Shown one piece after another: positions 48,967-61,760 of a stretch of DNA of 64,000 nucleotides. Made by a program: the position numbers and the translations under genes. Numbering within the stretch: the first letter of the stretch is position 1; every line of letters begins with the position of its first letter. The stretch is from Solanum dulcamara (Eukaryota > Streptophyta > Magnoliopsida > Solanales > Solanaceae), in assembly GCF_947179165.1 (NCBI RefSeq), contig NC_077244.1:71780144-71844143 (forward strand), given 5' to 3'. The notes below the pieces were generated by a model, which was not told the origin of the DNA, did not search any database, and saw only the letters and a program-made list of their open reading frames with translations.

Positions 48967-49446
48967 ATTTTCTTATTCTTTCATATATTGATGATTTTTA
49001 ACATTATATTTTGGTACTGTATTACTACTTTTTATGAATTTTTTAATTAATCTCAAGTGTTAATACTAGAATTAGAGACACTGAAAGGAATTAATCAATT
49101 AAAAGAAACATTAAGCTTTGCTGCTAAGTTTGAAATTGAAAGAAAAGTAGTCCATTTTAATGGTGGATTTTGGGTGAAGCCGCAAATTAAGCTCAAACAG
49201 GATTTAGAGAAAAGCAAAACATATAAATCACTTATTGAAAAAGAATTATATGAGTTCTTTGGACAGATTACCTTCTTTTTTCTTGTTGCCTAGAATACAA
49301 ACACTATCTGTAAATCACTTACTGAAAAAGATTTTGTGAAAGTTAACTGCTTTGCAATCAGTCTTAAGATACTTAAGATACTAGAATTGATGTTTCTTAT
49401 ACCAACCAGGCAAATTGATGTTTTTTGAGTTTTTGAAAGTTCTCCA

Positions 49447-49564
49447 GTCCTAAGGAACTTTTCGTTTAAGAAGAATGGGTGAAATGGGCTTAAATCGTTC
49501 TTTTAAGAAAGGCTGGGCATGAGTTAAAAAGAAAATGGGTCAATTAAAAGAAATCGAGTTAATT
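49447..49564. repeat. Right arm of the inverted repeat pair (partner 45841-45949)
   Basis: Reverse complement match to the block at 45841, spanning ccattttctttttaactcat and ttttaattgaccc-like sequence. It lies inside the loop of the 49314-49863 inverted repeat. Confidence 0.65.
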
Positions 49565-49708
49565 TTAGTTGATTTGGGGATTTTCATCATTACAGGAGCA
49601 TGAGTGAAAATTTTATAAACAGTAAAGGGTATTAATAACTTCATTTTAATAGAAAGGGTAAAGTCTGCTAATAAATGAAAGTTGAAAGATATTTTTAACC
49701 CTTTTTTC

Positions 49709-49756
<48 letters not shown>
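49709..49756. repeat. (TA)n microsatellite
   Basis: About 24 uninterrupted TA/AT units. A 78-codon frame upstream at 49057-49293 was examined and is not supported as a gene. Confidence 0.95.
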
Positions 49757-49759
<3 letters not shown>

Positions 49760-49899
49760 TGCCTGGTTGGTATAAGAAAAATCAATTCCAGTATCTTTAG
49801 CTGATTGCTAAGCAGTTAATTTTTACAAAATCTTTATCAGTAAGTGATTTATAGATAGTCTTTTTTCTTCTTCACCTTTCCTCCTTTGAAATGTATTAT

Positions 49900-52800
49900 A
49901 GGCATGTGATTTTAGACTTTCCCACCAACTTTTCAGATACAAAAAAAAAAAGGTTCATGATTTCGACTGTCTGTAGAAAGAAAAAAGAGTTTTCTTCATG
50001 TCTAAGGTACCAAAGCCATCACAATATGAGAAATGAGGAAATTAATTCGCCACACACTTTTAGTACTTTAAAGTTTAAACACTAAGTTTTATTTTGACAT
50101 TTGGTAAAAGATATCATTTCAATCCTAGTGGCTTTGTGCTTTTTCTCTCAACCAAGTGCAATATTTGATCATAATACGTTGCATGCAACTTAACAAAATT
50201 AGAATTAAAGAATAAGAATTACTACATGTATATAATATGTTAGTAATAAATTATTTATTTTCTTATTGACCGTATTCTTAGTATAAGTTCTAGATCAACA
50301 ATCAGTCATTTTACTTATGTAATATATCATACACCGCAAGTCACAACTCACACTCGATTGCATCTATAAATTTCATCTTACATATAAATATTACAATATT
50401 TCTCATAATAAAATCCTTTTCTCTTTTAATTAACTCGCAGCTCTCAACACACGTCAATGCATACACCAATATATTATGTATGTAGACCCATAATATATGT
50501 TGTGCGCGTGCACGTTTTTTGTGTTGCCTTGTGGAAGCTCCAAATTAAAGCCCTCCAATTTATATCTTAATTAGGTAAAGAAGAAGGACCTCCATTCCAC
50601 AAATTAAATGGCTTTCCAATATTGACACTTTCATCAGCACCATGCTTTTTTTTTTTTTTTCTCTCTTTCTGAATTAAGTTGGACCATTAGGGTTGCATGT
50701 GACATTTAAATAACATATCTTATACTAATCTTATAAATTTAAATAGGCAAATTTACAGGACATGTCAAAAGGGAGAGTCATTGTCTCTTATAACCCTCAA
50801 ATTAATTACCAAACTAAACAATACAAGAACTAAAAGTTAATCAAAGGGATTTGGAAATTAAAGAAAATAGGAGTTTGATAAATTTGGTATTATCACTAAA
50901 TTAACTGGTATTTTTATTCCACAATTTTTTAAAAAACTAAATCAATTACCTACTAACTTTGTCACTAATGTGTCGTTAAATAGCTAGTAGCTAGTTAATA
51001 AAATTATTTGATAATCTATAGCTAAATCGTAACTAATTAAACATAATCAATGACAACAAAGCTCTGTATGTCGCTAATTAGTAATTAATACTCACCTGAT
51101 GGATATATATTTATATTTTATTGACCAGATATATATTTTCATTTGAACTCCATTATGTTTATACTTTATAGCCAACAGATTGTATATGTTGCCCTAGACG
51201 TATAAAGTCCATAACTAGGGATGTTAATCATTAATGATCAGGCTGAAGATTAATTTGCCAACCCAAGTTAATTAGAATTAATTAATACTATAATCTAGAC
51301 TAGGATAGGTTCTCGCAGTGGTATATTTGTTCAATCACATGATATCCACATGAAATTGTTGTATTGTCAATTGATATATACATATATTAATTATATGTAA
51401 GTAAAATAGAATGAAGAGGCTCGAAAAAAATTATACTACAAAATTGTTTAAGAACGACAAAAAAGCCCTCGGTGATTAATGAGATGGGTGGACTCCTTAG
51501 GCTTGGACAATTCTCCTCCCTTTGCGGGTGGACTCCTCCTCATCTATTTGAGCTAACTTTTGGGTTGTAAATTAGGCATAAAATCTAATTTTACAAAAAT
51601 AAACATCAAATTGCCTCCTCCTCTCTTTGACCTAGCTTTGGGGACGTTAGTTAGGCTTAAAATTTAATTTTACAAAAATAAACATCAAATTGGAAATAGA
51701 AGTAAAGCCTCCACTGAAAAATGTTTAGTGTTTATTCCACAGATATTTTGATTGATTCGGTGAAAAAAGAAAAAAATAGTACGTAATGTTTTTATATGGA
51801 AAAATTAGAAAATTGTTTCTCTATTTTCCCAGTGAGCTATTTCGTTGAAAAATGAATGAATAAATTATATTTTATTGCACATATTTTTAAATGATTCACG
51901 ATGAAAAAAACTTTTATTTGTAATGGTGTTCTCTCTCCTCTTTCATGTCACTAGAATGCCACTCTGCATCACTTGCTAGTCAAAGTAATTAAGAAAGGCA
52001 AGTTGGATTATGCGACCTCATAATTATATATCCTGTCCACCCAACATGGATGGCTTATAATGTGTGTTGGAAGCATATATACATAAGAAAATTCTCTAAC
52101 CTATAGTGGTATATTGAATGTGATCATTCAGCAGAATATTTCCAGTATACTTTGAACTCTCCAAATTTTGCCCATCATTCAGATATAAGTGGATTTACAT
52201 GATAGGGCTATACCTCTAAAGATGCTACTTGCATTATACCAATGATTACTCAATAGTCATGTCATTTTTTTCTTTTCAAAATGAATGATTCACCACCCTA
52301 AGAACCAGACTCAGGGGAAGAATGTTTTGATTTTGGCAATGGAAAATGACATAGTATTTGGTCACTTAGACATCGAAAAACTGAATTATGAAATTGTGAG
52401 ACATAATTTTTGAATTGAATTAACATGTCCAATTGAATAAGCATGAATAAAGGATCCACGGATTGAAGGGAGAAAATTGAATTCTAGTCATAACTAAATA
52501 TTAAATTTCTTATTTGCTTTAGCTCGGTGGAAACAATTTTTTTTTCTTCGGGATTCTATTAAATAGTAATAATAAAGAACTAAATAACTAGAAAGGTTGT
52601 CAGAATACCCCCTCTTTTAGAAAAAAAAACATCTATAAAGCTATTAGTTTTACATGTATTCATCAAATTAAATCAAAAGCTGACACAGACATTATGAGTG
52701 GAATTCTTTTGTTTCAAAATTTATTCATATCTTAGATCTATATATAAATTAACTCAGTTCTCATCACTTGTGTCACGGATTCAATCCCAAAGGTCAATTA

Positions 52801-53800
52801 ATTAAGCTCTCGCAACAAGTGAAGATAGTCGTTATATCTAAGTTCATACTTTCACAATTTTTTTTGGCTTGTCAAACTTTTTTTGCATTCACCAAGAAAA
52901 TTAGACCACACAATGTTGGGAACAAGTTATTTCGAAATTACCTAATTCCTCCGATTAAATGTAGAATAAAAAAATCCTATATTTTATCTAGGAATTACTA
53001 TATCTTATATCTCACATCAAACGACTCCTTAGTTTTACTAAACTAGGCGTATGAGTAAGGAACTAGTTTTGTTGCTTGCTTTACCTATTGGGTAGATAAT
53101 ATATAAGCCTTGTTCAATCTCGAATTTCAAGCCAAAAATTTTGTTCATATTGTAAGAATCTAGGTTCAAAACTTTGTTTTTGCCATTGACGGGCCGTTCT
53201 AATAGCAGTGTTATACTATATACGTGTGCAAAATCTTTGATTGATGTTCCTGAATAAAGTTGGCCAATGATAGCTTATGAATGCTAATATCTAACTATCT
53301 TACTCTTAGCCAATGATACATTTAATTTTAAGAAGAAGAAGAAACTGAAAAACCTTCTCTAATGCAGTTTGGCAGCATACAAAATCAATTCCCAATACTC
53401 GATAGGAGTCGAATTTCACATTCCAAATTCCAATTCCCCAGCCTTGAGTCCTAATAGTTTTAGAGCACAGGCTTTTTTCCCCTATTTCTCGCCCAGTGTA
53501 GGCTCAACTAAATTTGAATTTGCCTCGAAAAGTACACATTGAAGTACTAAGCACTTCCTATTTATACCCACCTGGCAGAGCTTGAACCCGACACCTCTAA
53601 TTACTACTCTACCATAGTATGTATGGTCTTTGGGCGCAGCATTATAGTTGTTATGTAACAAACTTAGCACACGGTGGCACGACAAGAGGGGTTGCTCAAA
53701 TCATGATAGGCATCCAAAAATAAACCTTGCATAATTAATTCCTGCAAAATTTGCTTTGGCTCAATAATGAGCACAACAAGTCAGTTATGGTGATATATAT
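49900..53800. other. AT-rich intergenic DNA, no supported gene
   Basis: No ORF above background. One local near-repeat is visible: aggcataaaatctaatttta / aggcttaaaatttaatttta with a shared aaaaataaacatcaaattg tail (51572-51614 and 51653-51695), about 81 bp apart. Other content is unclassified. Confidence 0.45.
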
Positions 53801-53970
53801 CCATGGCGGAGCCAGCTTAGGTGGCGAGGGTGGTTCGGTGCACACCCTTAGTCCAAAATTTATGTGGTGTACAAAGGTTTAGTGTATATTTAATTTTGCA
53901 CACCCTTGATACAATTGAAAAGAAAATTTGCATCACCATTCACCAAATTTCTGACTCCGGTATATAACAT
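53800..53970. repeat. Solanaceae interspersed repeat fragment
   Basis: The segment starts atccatggcggagccagctt and includes ttcggtgcacacccttagtc and gtgtatatttaattttgcac. Similar tags occur near 45614 and 59815. Its class is unknown. Confidence 0.4.
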
Positions 53971-54556
53971 CAATGTTTCTCATCATTGAAATACTAGTTG
54001 ATGTTTAAAACGAAACATTAGCTGATAAATTGGCATCAGAAAAGAAGTAGAGAGTCATTAAATTACCATTTGAGTTCCCCCCTCGTACAGTTTCCACAAA
54101 CTTGTAGGTGGGAATACATGAAAGAACAGTACCTTTCGGTTTGGTGTGTTTGCATTTATCAATTCTTTTTCGTATTTCGATTTATCATTGTATATAAATT
54201 TTTCTCCTCTAGCATTACATCTTTTTCAAAGTGATCATCTGAACAAAATACTTAGAACTTAAAAAAAAAAATATAAGTGTAAAGACCACCTCTTAGTTTA
54301 AAAAGTGATGCTCTAATAATTACCTATTAGTGAACGCATACAAAACACACAAAGAATAGTTAGTATGGACTCATGTAATACTAATCGGTTTGGTTTCCGT
54401 ATAGATACTACTGATTTTGGTGTCCATCATTCTTTGTTGGTTCCGTGGTGGTTGAGAAGCTGCTACTTGACTAAGTTTAATCTCTGTTAGACACTTACAT
54501 AACTTGAAACATTAACGACATAAGTTGAACGATTTTAGTAAGTTACTCAACGTTAT

Positions 54557-55457
54557 TGTTGGGTTTAATTGATAATTTGAATGGAAAATTGAGGGGAAAA
54601 AAAATGGAGAGGAAGATGATATGTTATCTCTTGCTTTATTAAATAAGCTTTGGTCCCACATAGGTGGTGGAAATAAAAAGTCTCCTACTTAAAAGTAGAA
54701 GCACTCCTTCATGTTGCTAAAGGGTCAAGAAGAGGGTCTCCCCTCGCGCCGTCGTCGTCGCTTGCTCGGCTCGGATTCAGATTGATATGATTGATTGATT
54801 GATAGGGTCTCCCCTCGCGCCGTCGTCGTCGCTCAGCTCGGATTCGGATTCGGTCAATTGATATGATTGATTGATAATCTTTTTGGACCAAATTTTCTTT
54901 AAATTTTAATTAATTAATATTATTTATTTATTTAATTAATTAAGGGGGAAAAATCCTGACCCGCGACCCGTTTCTTTCCCGGATTAATTTAAAATTTCCC
55001 TCCGTTTTTCCAACGGATTTTTGAAAGGTTGCAACCTTGTCCGAAAAATTGCAAACCTTTTCTCAACAGGCAAACCTTTTCCCAACAGGTGCCTTTTCTT
55101 AAAAGGTGTAAACAGTCTATATATATCTGTTAATCCTCAGAATGTTCCATAAAAAAATTCTGAATATACCATCTTCTTCTTCTTTCTGCACTTCCTAAAA
55201 CTCGTGTGAAATACAGCCATCAAGTGGTTCACAGTCACCCAAAAATTAGCAGTACCTCTACTTTGGTGAGTAAATCGTTCTATCCTGGGAGGAAAGATTC
55301 CAAAACCTCGGGTACTTTGAGGGGAATAATTTCCTTAAGGACACACTGTGCAGTCAGTGGGCTCGATTTTGTTCTTGTATTAATTTTCCAGATTCTGTGT
55401 TTTATTACTTTTAGTTGTTGTTACTGTTTTAATATTTTCCAATACAGTTTACTAACA
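54557..55457 (+). mobile_element. Solo LTR, 901 bp
   Basis: The LTR begins tgttgggtttaatt and ends gtttactaaca, with TG...CA ends. It is flanked by the exact 5-bp duplication gttat (54552-54556 and 55458-55462). Inside, a ~75-bp block (gggtctcccctcgcgccgtc ... tgattgattgata) is tandemly duplicated at about 54734 and 54804. A TATA-like tctatatatat lies near 55116. No internal region remains. Confidence 0.8.
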
Positions 55458-58400
55458 GTTATGTCATCTTTCGAGTTTTGTATGAAACTTCTTATTTTTT
55501 TTGGTAAAAGAGAAAGGAAAGGATAAAGTATTGATTGCAATAGCTCACTTAAGAAAGAAAATTATATTAAGATAAGTGAAAATGATATATCTTTTCCTAG
55601 CCTAAATTCTTCTTTGTGGCCGCATAATATGGGAGATTTCTCTTGCTTAGAACACACAATGCCAAACTTAGCAGTCAAACAAAATTATGCATGTGTATAA
55701 TAATAAGTTGCAACTCATTGACTTTGCCCACCATTTATATGGTTTTGAGCTTTGTTCTAATGTTGCATTCAGTGCTGTTGCAGCTGAAGTTTATGAGGAA
55801 TTTTCAACCTCCTCACACTGAGCTTGCACTGAATGGTTTTGAAGTGTTTATGAATGCAAGTGGAAGTCATCATCAATTTACTAAAGCTTAATCTTCGCTT
55901 TTGTGCTTGTATAAGTGCCACATATTTTCGAGGTGGAGTTTACATGTACAGTAATCACCAAGGATGTGATGATGATCATCTCTAATATGGTAGCAAGTCT
56001 GCTTTCTGTCCTCTCAATTGTCTGTATATTTATTAGCTTAGGTGATTTGAAGATAATAGTGCTTATATACTCACTCTGGTAACCTTTTGTAGCAGTTTTA
56101 TTAGTGTGTGTAGTCATTGTTGATTTACCTCAGGCAGATGGGTGTTCTTGTGTCTTTGTAAACGGAGATATGGTAGCACAAGGTTCACAATTTTCCATGA
56201 AGGATGTTGAAATGGGTTTTGCTCAAATAGATCTAAGATTTGGTACGCTTGGATCTAAGATTTGGTATGCTTATATGATTTTGGACAATCCTCCCCTTTT
56301 GAGCTAGGTTTTGGAGTTAAGGCTTAGGTGTCATTATCTTTATAGAAATCAATATCTGAAAATGTTGCTATATAATATCCTCAACCTTTTACTCATTGCG
56401 AGTTGGTGAGGGGGTATCTAAGTATTTTTTGGGCTACCAAACTAATGCCAACAAATTGGTTCAGATTATACTCAAGTATTAATCCCACCCAACTTAAGGA
56501 TTTGCGTGTATTAATTCCTCGTCCATGCTTTTGCTTACTGATTCCTCATTGTTCATAGCTCAATTAATTTAAAGTTTCCCTTAAATTTTGTTATGCCTGC
56601 TAAGCAATAGCCAAATCTTGATATGTAGAGCTTGTTTTATTGAAGAAATAACACAATGCAATGATAGGAACTTTAGCACATTTTGTAGAGGCGAGTGAAT
56701 TATTTTCTGTTGAAATCTCTAAAGTTCATTAGCCATCCATTTAGTGAAGTGATAATGGTTCTTGCTTCCCCTTTTGGTACTGTCTGGTTTAATCGCCGTT
56801 GCTTAATTAAGTTTGCTTAGTGAACTGCTTTCTGTTTTCGGATTAGATACCCACCTGCTTGCTGGATATATGATTATCTAGGAGTAAGTGGTGCATCTGG
56901 ATTTTTGCTTCCAGTTTCTGGTGGTGCTGATAGCTAGTTCCTCCCTTGTTGCTATAGACTATAGTTGGTTCAATGTGCCAGCTTGTAGTAAAAAGTTTAC
57001 TGGATCATTCCCTTCTAAGTATATATATTGTTGAGTTCTAGATATTTTCCCTGTTTTTGTAGCTAGTGTTTGACAATCGCATTGCTGTCATGTAAATAGG
57101 TTTCGTCGTAGTTGCTGAGAAGAATGAAAATGCAGTGATTATGTTCCCCTATCCTTGTAGGCGCCTGAACCTTTGGCACTTTCCTACGTGAACCAACAGC
57201 ATCCTTCAGTGGAAAAATGATAGATAATTACTGGTGCTGCTTGATTACTCAAATTATTAGCTCGATTCATATTTGGTCAATTGTTCTTGAGAAAACATGA
57301 TAAGTGTGGAGGTCTGCTTTGTTAAAATGTACTACTACTAAAGAATGATCTTTCACTTATATAATTTTGGGATTGAACTTTCCATGGTATAGCTGAACCG
57401 AAAATGTTACAGCATGGCCAAATTTTTGGGACATCCATGTTTTGTCACATTAGTGGTCAAGTTTCCACTACACATAAGCTATTTTCCGTTTGTATAGTGT
57501 TCAAGAGCTGGCTAGCATTTTTATTAGTATGGCATTTACCATCGTGCATGTCCTGTAATACATGTAACGTGTCTTCATTTACGTTATGCTGACTGATAAA
57601 TTGCATTGAGCTGGTCGGATTGTCTACCTTATTGTCAAAGTTAAAAGTAAATAGCACTGAGCTTTGTTTTCTCTATAGTATATTCACCAGTGATGTCAAT
57701 GCAGAAATTGCAAATGGCTTTTTTCTTTCCTGGCCTTGGGCAGCATATTTCTGGTCCAGAACTGAGAGCCCTTTTAGTAATCTTAGTACATGTAGAAAAT
57801 TTGAACTTTGCAAAGATGAGAATTGTTCATCATGAAATCTCGACTAAACCAACGCTGACAACCAACCTCATGAATTTTAGGAGTCAACCCTGCTTAGATT
57901 TCCCTCTTAAATGTCATTCATTCTCTAATATCAAGGGACTAATTAGCATTCCGAGAAGTGATTATTCCCATTGAGTCTAATGACACCTTTGATCTGAACT
58001 TTAAGGGGTTTAAATTTTGCATGTCTTAATTTTATTGGAGGATGAAATTAGAGAGAGAATGATCTTCTCCAACAGTAAGAAGATGATCTAATATAGATTT
58101 TATGCCTTCTCTTTTATTGATTCATACATGTCACCTTCACTGTAGAAGTCCAATGGGCTTCTTCTCTCTTCTGGAGAAAACCAGCACTTTTTCAGAACTC
58201 TATTTGAAAAAAAACAAAATATATATTTGAATTGATTATTGAGCCAAGCTAGTATCGCTCAACTGCATACGATTCAGAATCCACAACAAATCGGGCAAAG
58301 TTTTTGGTTGATGAGATAGGATCCTGTCATCTTAATGTTAGCATCAATGGCGTGGTCTCTTTGTTAATCTCTCTGTTTCAAACACTCTATGGAAAGCGTC

Positions 58401-58546
58401 CATGATACAAGATAGAATAGTATGAAACTTACCATTATCTTATTATTTGCTTTTATGTATTCACTTTATGTGAGAACTGAAACCTTTACCCTCATGTTGT
58501 TTGGCCAACTAATAGTTGGTTAGACTAAGAGGAACCACTTCTGAAA

Positions 58547-58754
58547 GGCATAATACACTTGAAGTTGGATTCTGAAAGAGCTAGGCACTAAAACGTGGCA
58601 ATTCATATAAGATACACTCCAACTGATTTGCATTATGCCACGTAGTACACGTGTGCCTACTTGTTCAACCTTATACAAGTTTAAGTGTCTACTTGTGCAC
58701 ACCCAAAGTTGAAGGACATAAATGACAGCTGAGCCCAAACTTATGTATTATGCC
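58547..58754. mobile_element. Mutator-type MITE, second copy, 208 bp, inside the pseudogene
   Basis: The element starts ggcataatac and ends gtattatgcc. It is flanked by cttctgaaa (58538-58546) and tttctgaaa (58755-58763), a 9-bp duplication with one mismatch. It shares its interior with the 26061 copy (acaagtttaagtgtctactt and ttgtgcacacccaaagttga). Confidence 0.78.
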
Positions 58755-59810
58755 TTTCTGAAATAAAGACCAAGTTATTGCTTCACAGTGAAATTTGACC
58801 TGATTCTTTCTTTGCAGGTAGATGGGGGATCAAAATAGAAAATTTAGGGTTGCAAAACATTCAAGCTTGAGTCCGAATGGTCCTGGCATTCATGTTAGCA
58901 TCTCTGCTGCCATGGGTCCATAACAAACCTGGTTTTCATCTAGTTTTGGGTAGCTCCAGTGTCGATGAAGGATTGCGAGGTTACTTAGTTAAGGTAGAAG
59001 AAACTTTTGTTGTTTTGAGCATTATTTCACTGTTAACAGCATTTATCCTATAATAAAATCCAGTCAACAGAGGATTTTTGGGGCATCTACTACTGTTTGA
59101 ATTTATTTGTGGCGGGCTTGAACTCTCCTTGTATTTGATCTTCTGTGCTTCACAGATGACAAAATTGGCTTCATGGTGTTCCTTGAACTGTATATTAGTG
59201 CATCTCTCTTTATATACCCGTGATAACTGTCTATCTTTGCTGTATCATTGTAGTCCAGCAGATATAAATCCGATTGGAAGCATCAGTAAGATGGATCTTC
59301 GAATATTTCAGAAATGGACATCTTGGTTGCTCATACCTGGCAGAGATTGAAACTGCACTGCCTACTGCTGAAGTGGAACTTAAACGTTCAAATTACAGTC
59401 TGATTTGATATCTGATTCAAATATGACCTATGATGAACTTTCAGTGTCTGGAAGGTGGCGGAAGATTTTTCGCTGTGGACTCGTATCAATGTTTAAGGTT
59501 TATCCTCTCATTAGTAAGTCATTATGGAAGCAGACTTGCTGTAGGATCATTTCTTCCACAGATTTTCGTAGTCCTTGACACATCACTGAATCATATTGCA
59601 GAATCTGTGTTGCAAATGGGGCACAAAGTTGAACCGTGCAGAGGTCTCTGACAAAGTGAAATACTATTCCATCAATAGACACAAGACGACTGTACTAGCG
59701 CCTTCATATGATGTCGAGGTACTTCACTTCTATGTTGCATGGATGATGGATCCTAATTTACTTACATTGTAAATATCTATGTTTGGTATAGGTACTTCAC
59801 GGGTTGCTTC

Positions 59811-59861
59811 TAGGGGCAGAGCAAGGTATGGCCAAGGGTTTATACACGGTCAATTTTCTTT

Positions 59862-59893
<32 letters not shown>

Positions 59894-59980
59894 GTGGATG
59901 TTGAACCATTTTCGGCTTAATTGTTCATATTTTGAAACCACTTAGTAAAAATTCTAACTCTACTCCACTACCGGTGTCTT
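59811..59980. repeat. Solanaceae interspersed repeat fragment with (TA)n
   Basis: The segment begins aggggcagagcaaggtatgg and ends attctaactctactccacta, with a (TA)n run at 59863-59896. It lies in an intron of the NAD synthetase pseudogene and resembles the fragments at 45605 and 53800. Confidence 0.4.
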
Positions 59981-60600
59981 CTAAAATACATAAAAAAGAT
60001 AAGCAAAAAGCCTACAAATTCCCATAGGGGATACTTATACATACCCATACTGAATGCCTACTCGTTCCCATAGCCAAGTAGTCAGAGCAAGTAGAAAGGA
60101 TTTAGACATTGTAATGCTTTTGTTCTGTGTTTCATTAGAGAAGCAACATTATCATTCATCATCATCTACATCTCAATCCCAAGCAAGTTGATGCTTGCTA
60201 TATATATTCTCACTGATTATATCCCTTCATTTAGGCTAAAATAAAAGACATTAGAAGTTCTGTATATTTTCTACATAACATTGTTTTATCAGAGAAGCAT
60301 ATAAAGGTTTCTGGTCTTGCAGAGTTAAGTTATTCACCCAAGGACAACAACAGGTTTGATCTGCGACAGCTTCTATACAATGTCAGCTGGCCTTATCAAT
60401 TTCGAAATATTGATAAACTTGTGAATAAGTTTGCTGGTGATAAAGAAATGAGTGTTGTGACTGATTCAACGAGATATGCCTTGCCTGCATTAAGATTTAA
60501 AACTTGTCGTCTACTTTCAGGAAATGTTTGGAACAGAGAACTTACACAACTGGCTCGGAAGATCCGAGGGCTGGTGTTTTATTCTAGCTCGATGATTTAG

Positions 60601-61680
60601 CTCAACGTGCAGCTGAGTAGGAGAAACTGGATTTTCAATGCTTTCCAAGGAATCTTCATTTTTACGTATAAAAGATTTGAAAATGTCATTTTCTTCTATT
60701 CATTTTGTATGTGACCGATAGACATCAACCTTCACATTTTCTTTCAAGTTAACAATTTAAGACAATTTTCATATTCTCCTTAGTAGGTGAAGGGGATGTT
60801 GTTTAGCAAACCATTAAAGGTTAAGAATGTTTAGTGGAATTTACTCCTCTATTGATACAAAACAACTACTACAAGATAGAAAAATGAGTGAGTTAAACGA
60901 AAACTCTGAGATCAATCACCTAAACGAAAGACCAACCAAGTAATTTATTTATCTTTTTATACATTAGCAGCTTTTTTTTTTTTTTTTTTTTTAGCATTCT
61001 TTTACCTAGTACAACAGGTTATTTACTTACTCGTTTATCAAAATTATATTACTATTATAAGTTCAAAGAAGCAAAATAGTTGAATTAATGGTCAAAACTC
61101 AAAAACGCACTTAACTATTACCTTTTTGTGAGTTTCATATCTCAACAATCCATTGTTCTCTTTATCTATCTAAAATATCACTATCAAAATACATCTCGAC
61201 GTTGAGTTAATTTGCCAAATATATGTTCCTAATCTACGCGTGTAAGCCAATTCAACATTGATGTGTGTTTTAATACAAAGGGAGTGAGAATTGATGTATG
61301 AAACTCGCATAAAGGTAATAATTTAAATAGATATAAATGAAATAATGAATAGTAAAGATATGAATTCGAAAAAAACGACAACTATAGTTTAAGCGTATTT
61401 TTTTAATCATTAACTCATGTTAGTTTAATTGAAACTTGCATTTTCTTTTTGGGAATGATTCTATTAAACTTTTTTTTCGTGAATTGCGGCAAACATTTTA
61501 TAAAGAAACAAAATCTTTTTAGGCCGTTGCCGCTCATGATCCTTTTTTCCCTCCATTTTTTTCTCATGTACTGACAGTACCAGTGACAATATTGTACTTA
61601 AATTCGTTTCTCAGGGGCACTTGAGTAATTTAATAAAGTGAAACAATTTCCTTCTGTTTCCTATTTAGAGTAAAAAAACC
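60601..61680. other. AT-rich intergenic DNA before the coiled-coil gene
   Basis: No supported ORF. A poly-T run of about 22 nt lies near 60971-60992. The last 200 bp before 61760 become less AT-rich and likely hold the 5' UTR of the next gene. Confidence 0.4.
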
Positions 61681-61760
61681 ACCTTCGCGAATTTTGTTCT
61701 TCACATTTCTGTCTGGAAAACCTTAAACGACAACTTTGTGATTAGTTCAAGGAAACAGCA

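Larger units (their letters stand above)
49314..49863. repeat. Long inverted repeat with a (TA)n-bearing loop
   Basis: The left arm (49302-49412, actatctgtaaatcacttac ... ataccaaccaggcaaa) matches the reverse complement of the right arm (49757-49862, gcctggttggtataagaaaa ... agtgatttatagatagt), about 105 bp each. The intervening ~345 bp contains the right copy of another inverted repeat and the (TA)n tract at 49709-49756. It could be a foldback or MITE-type element, but no target duplication is clear. Confidence 0.72.
55768..60600 (+). pseudogene. NADS: Glutamine-dependent NAD+ synthetase pseudogene, introns retained
   Basis: NAD+ synthetase makes NAD+ from nicotinic acid adenine dinucleotide, ATP and ammonia supplied by an N-terminal glutaminase. 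Homologous pieces, in order: 55768-55985 (AVAAEVYEE, then ELALNGFEVFMNASGSHHQ and RGGVYMYSNHQGCD), 56133-56235 ([19 protein letters not shown]), 56843-57000 ([24 protein letters not shown]), 58816-58998 (VDGGSK ... [16 protein letters not shown]), 59252-59525 (SPADINPIGSISKMDLRIF, TYDELSVSGR), 59600-59719 ([15 protein letters not shown]), 60322-60600 ([19 protein letters not shown]). Frameshifts, in-frame stops (one right after the ATP-binding SGGADS) and missing exons, including the N-terminal glutaminase half, make it non-functional. Retained introns show it arose by DNA duplication, not retroposition. The identification comes from family motif knowledge and is strong. Confidence 0.88.

Noticed and set aside
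49057..49293. 78-codon ORF (ETLKGINQLKETLSFAAKFE...) upstream of the inverted repeat
   Set aside because: It looks somewhat protein-like, but it lies in repeat DNA, ends abruptly and has no recognised homologue.
54709..54891. Arginine-rich minus-strand ORF in the second solo LTR
   Set aside because: It comes from the tandemly duplicated GC-rich block (cgccgtcgtcgtcgc) inside the LTR and is not a gene.
57663..57974. Overlapping ORFs in the middle of the NAD synthetase pseudogene
   Set aside because: They do not match the missing exons of the enzyme in any frame I could read. They probably represent intron sequence or unrelated inserted DNA.
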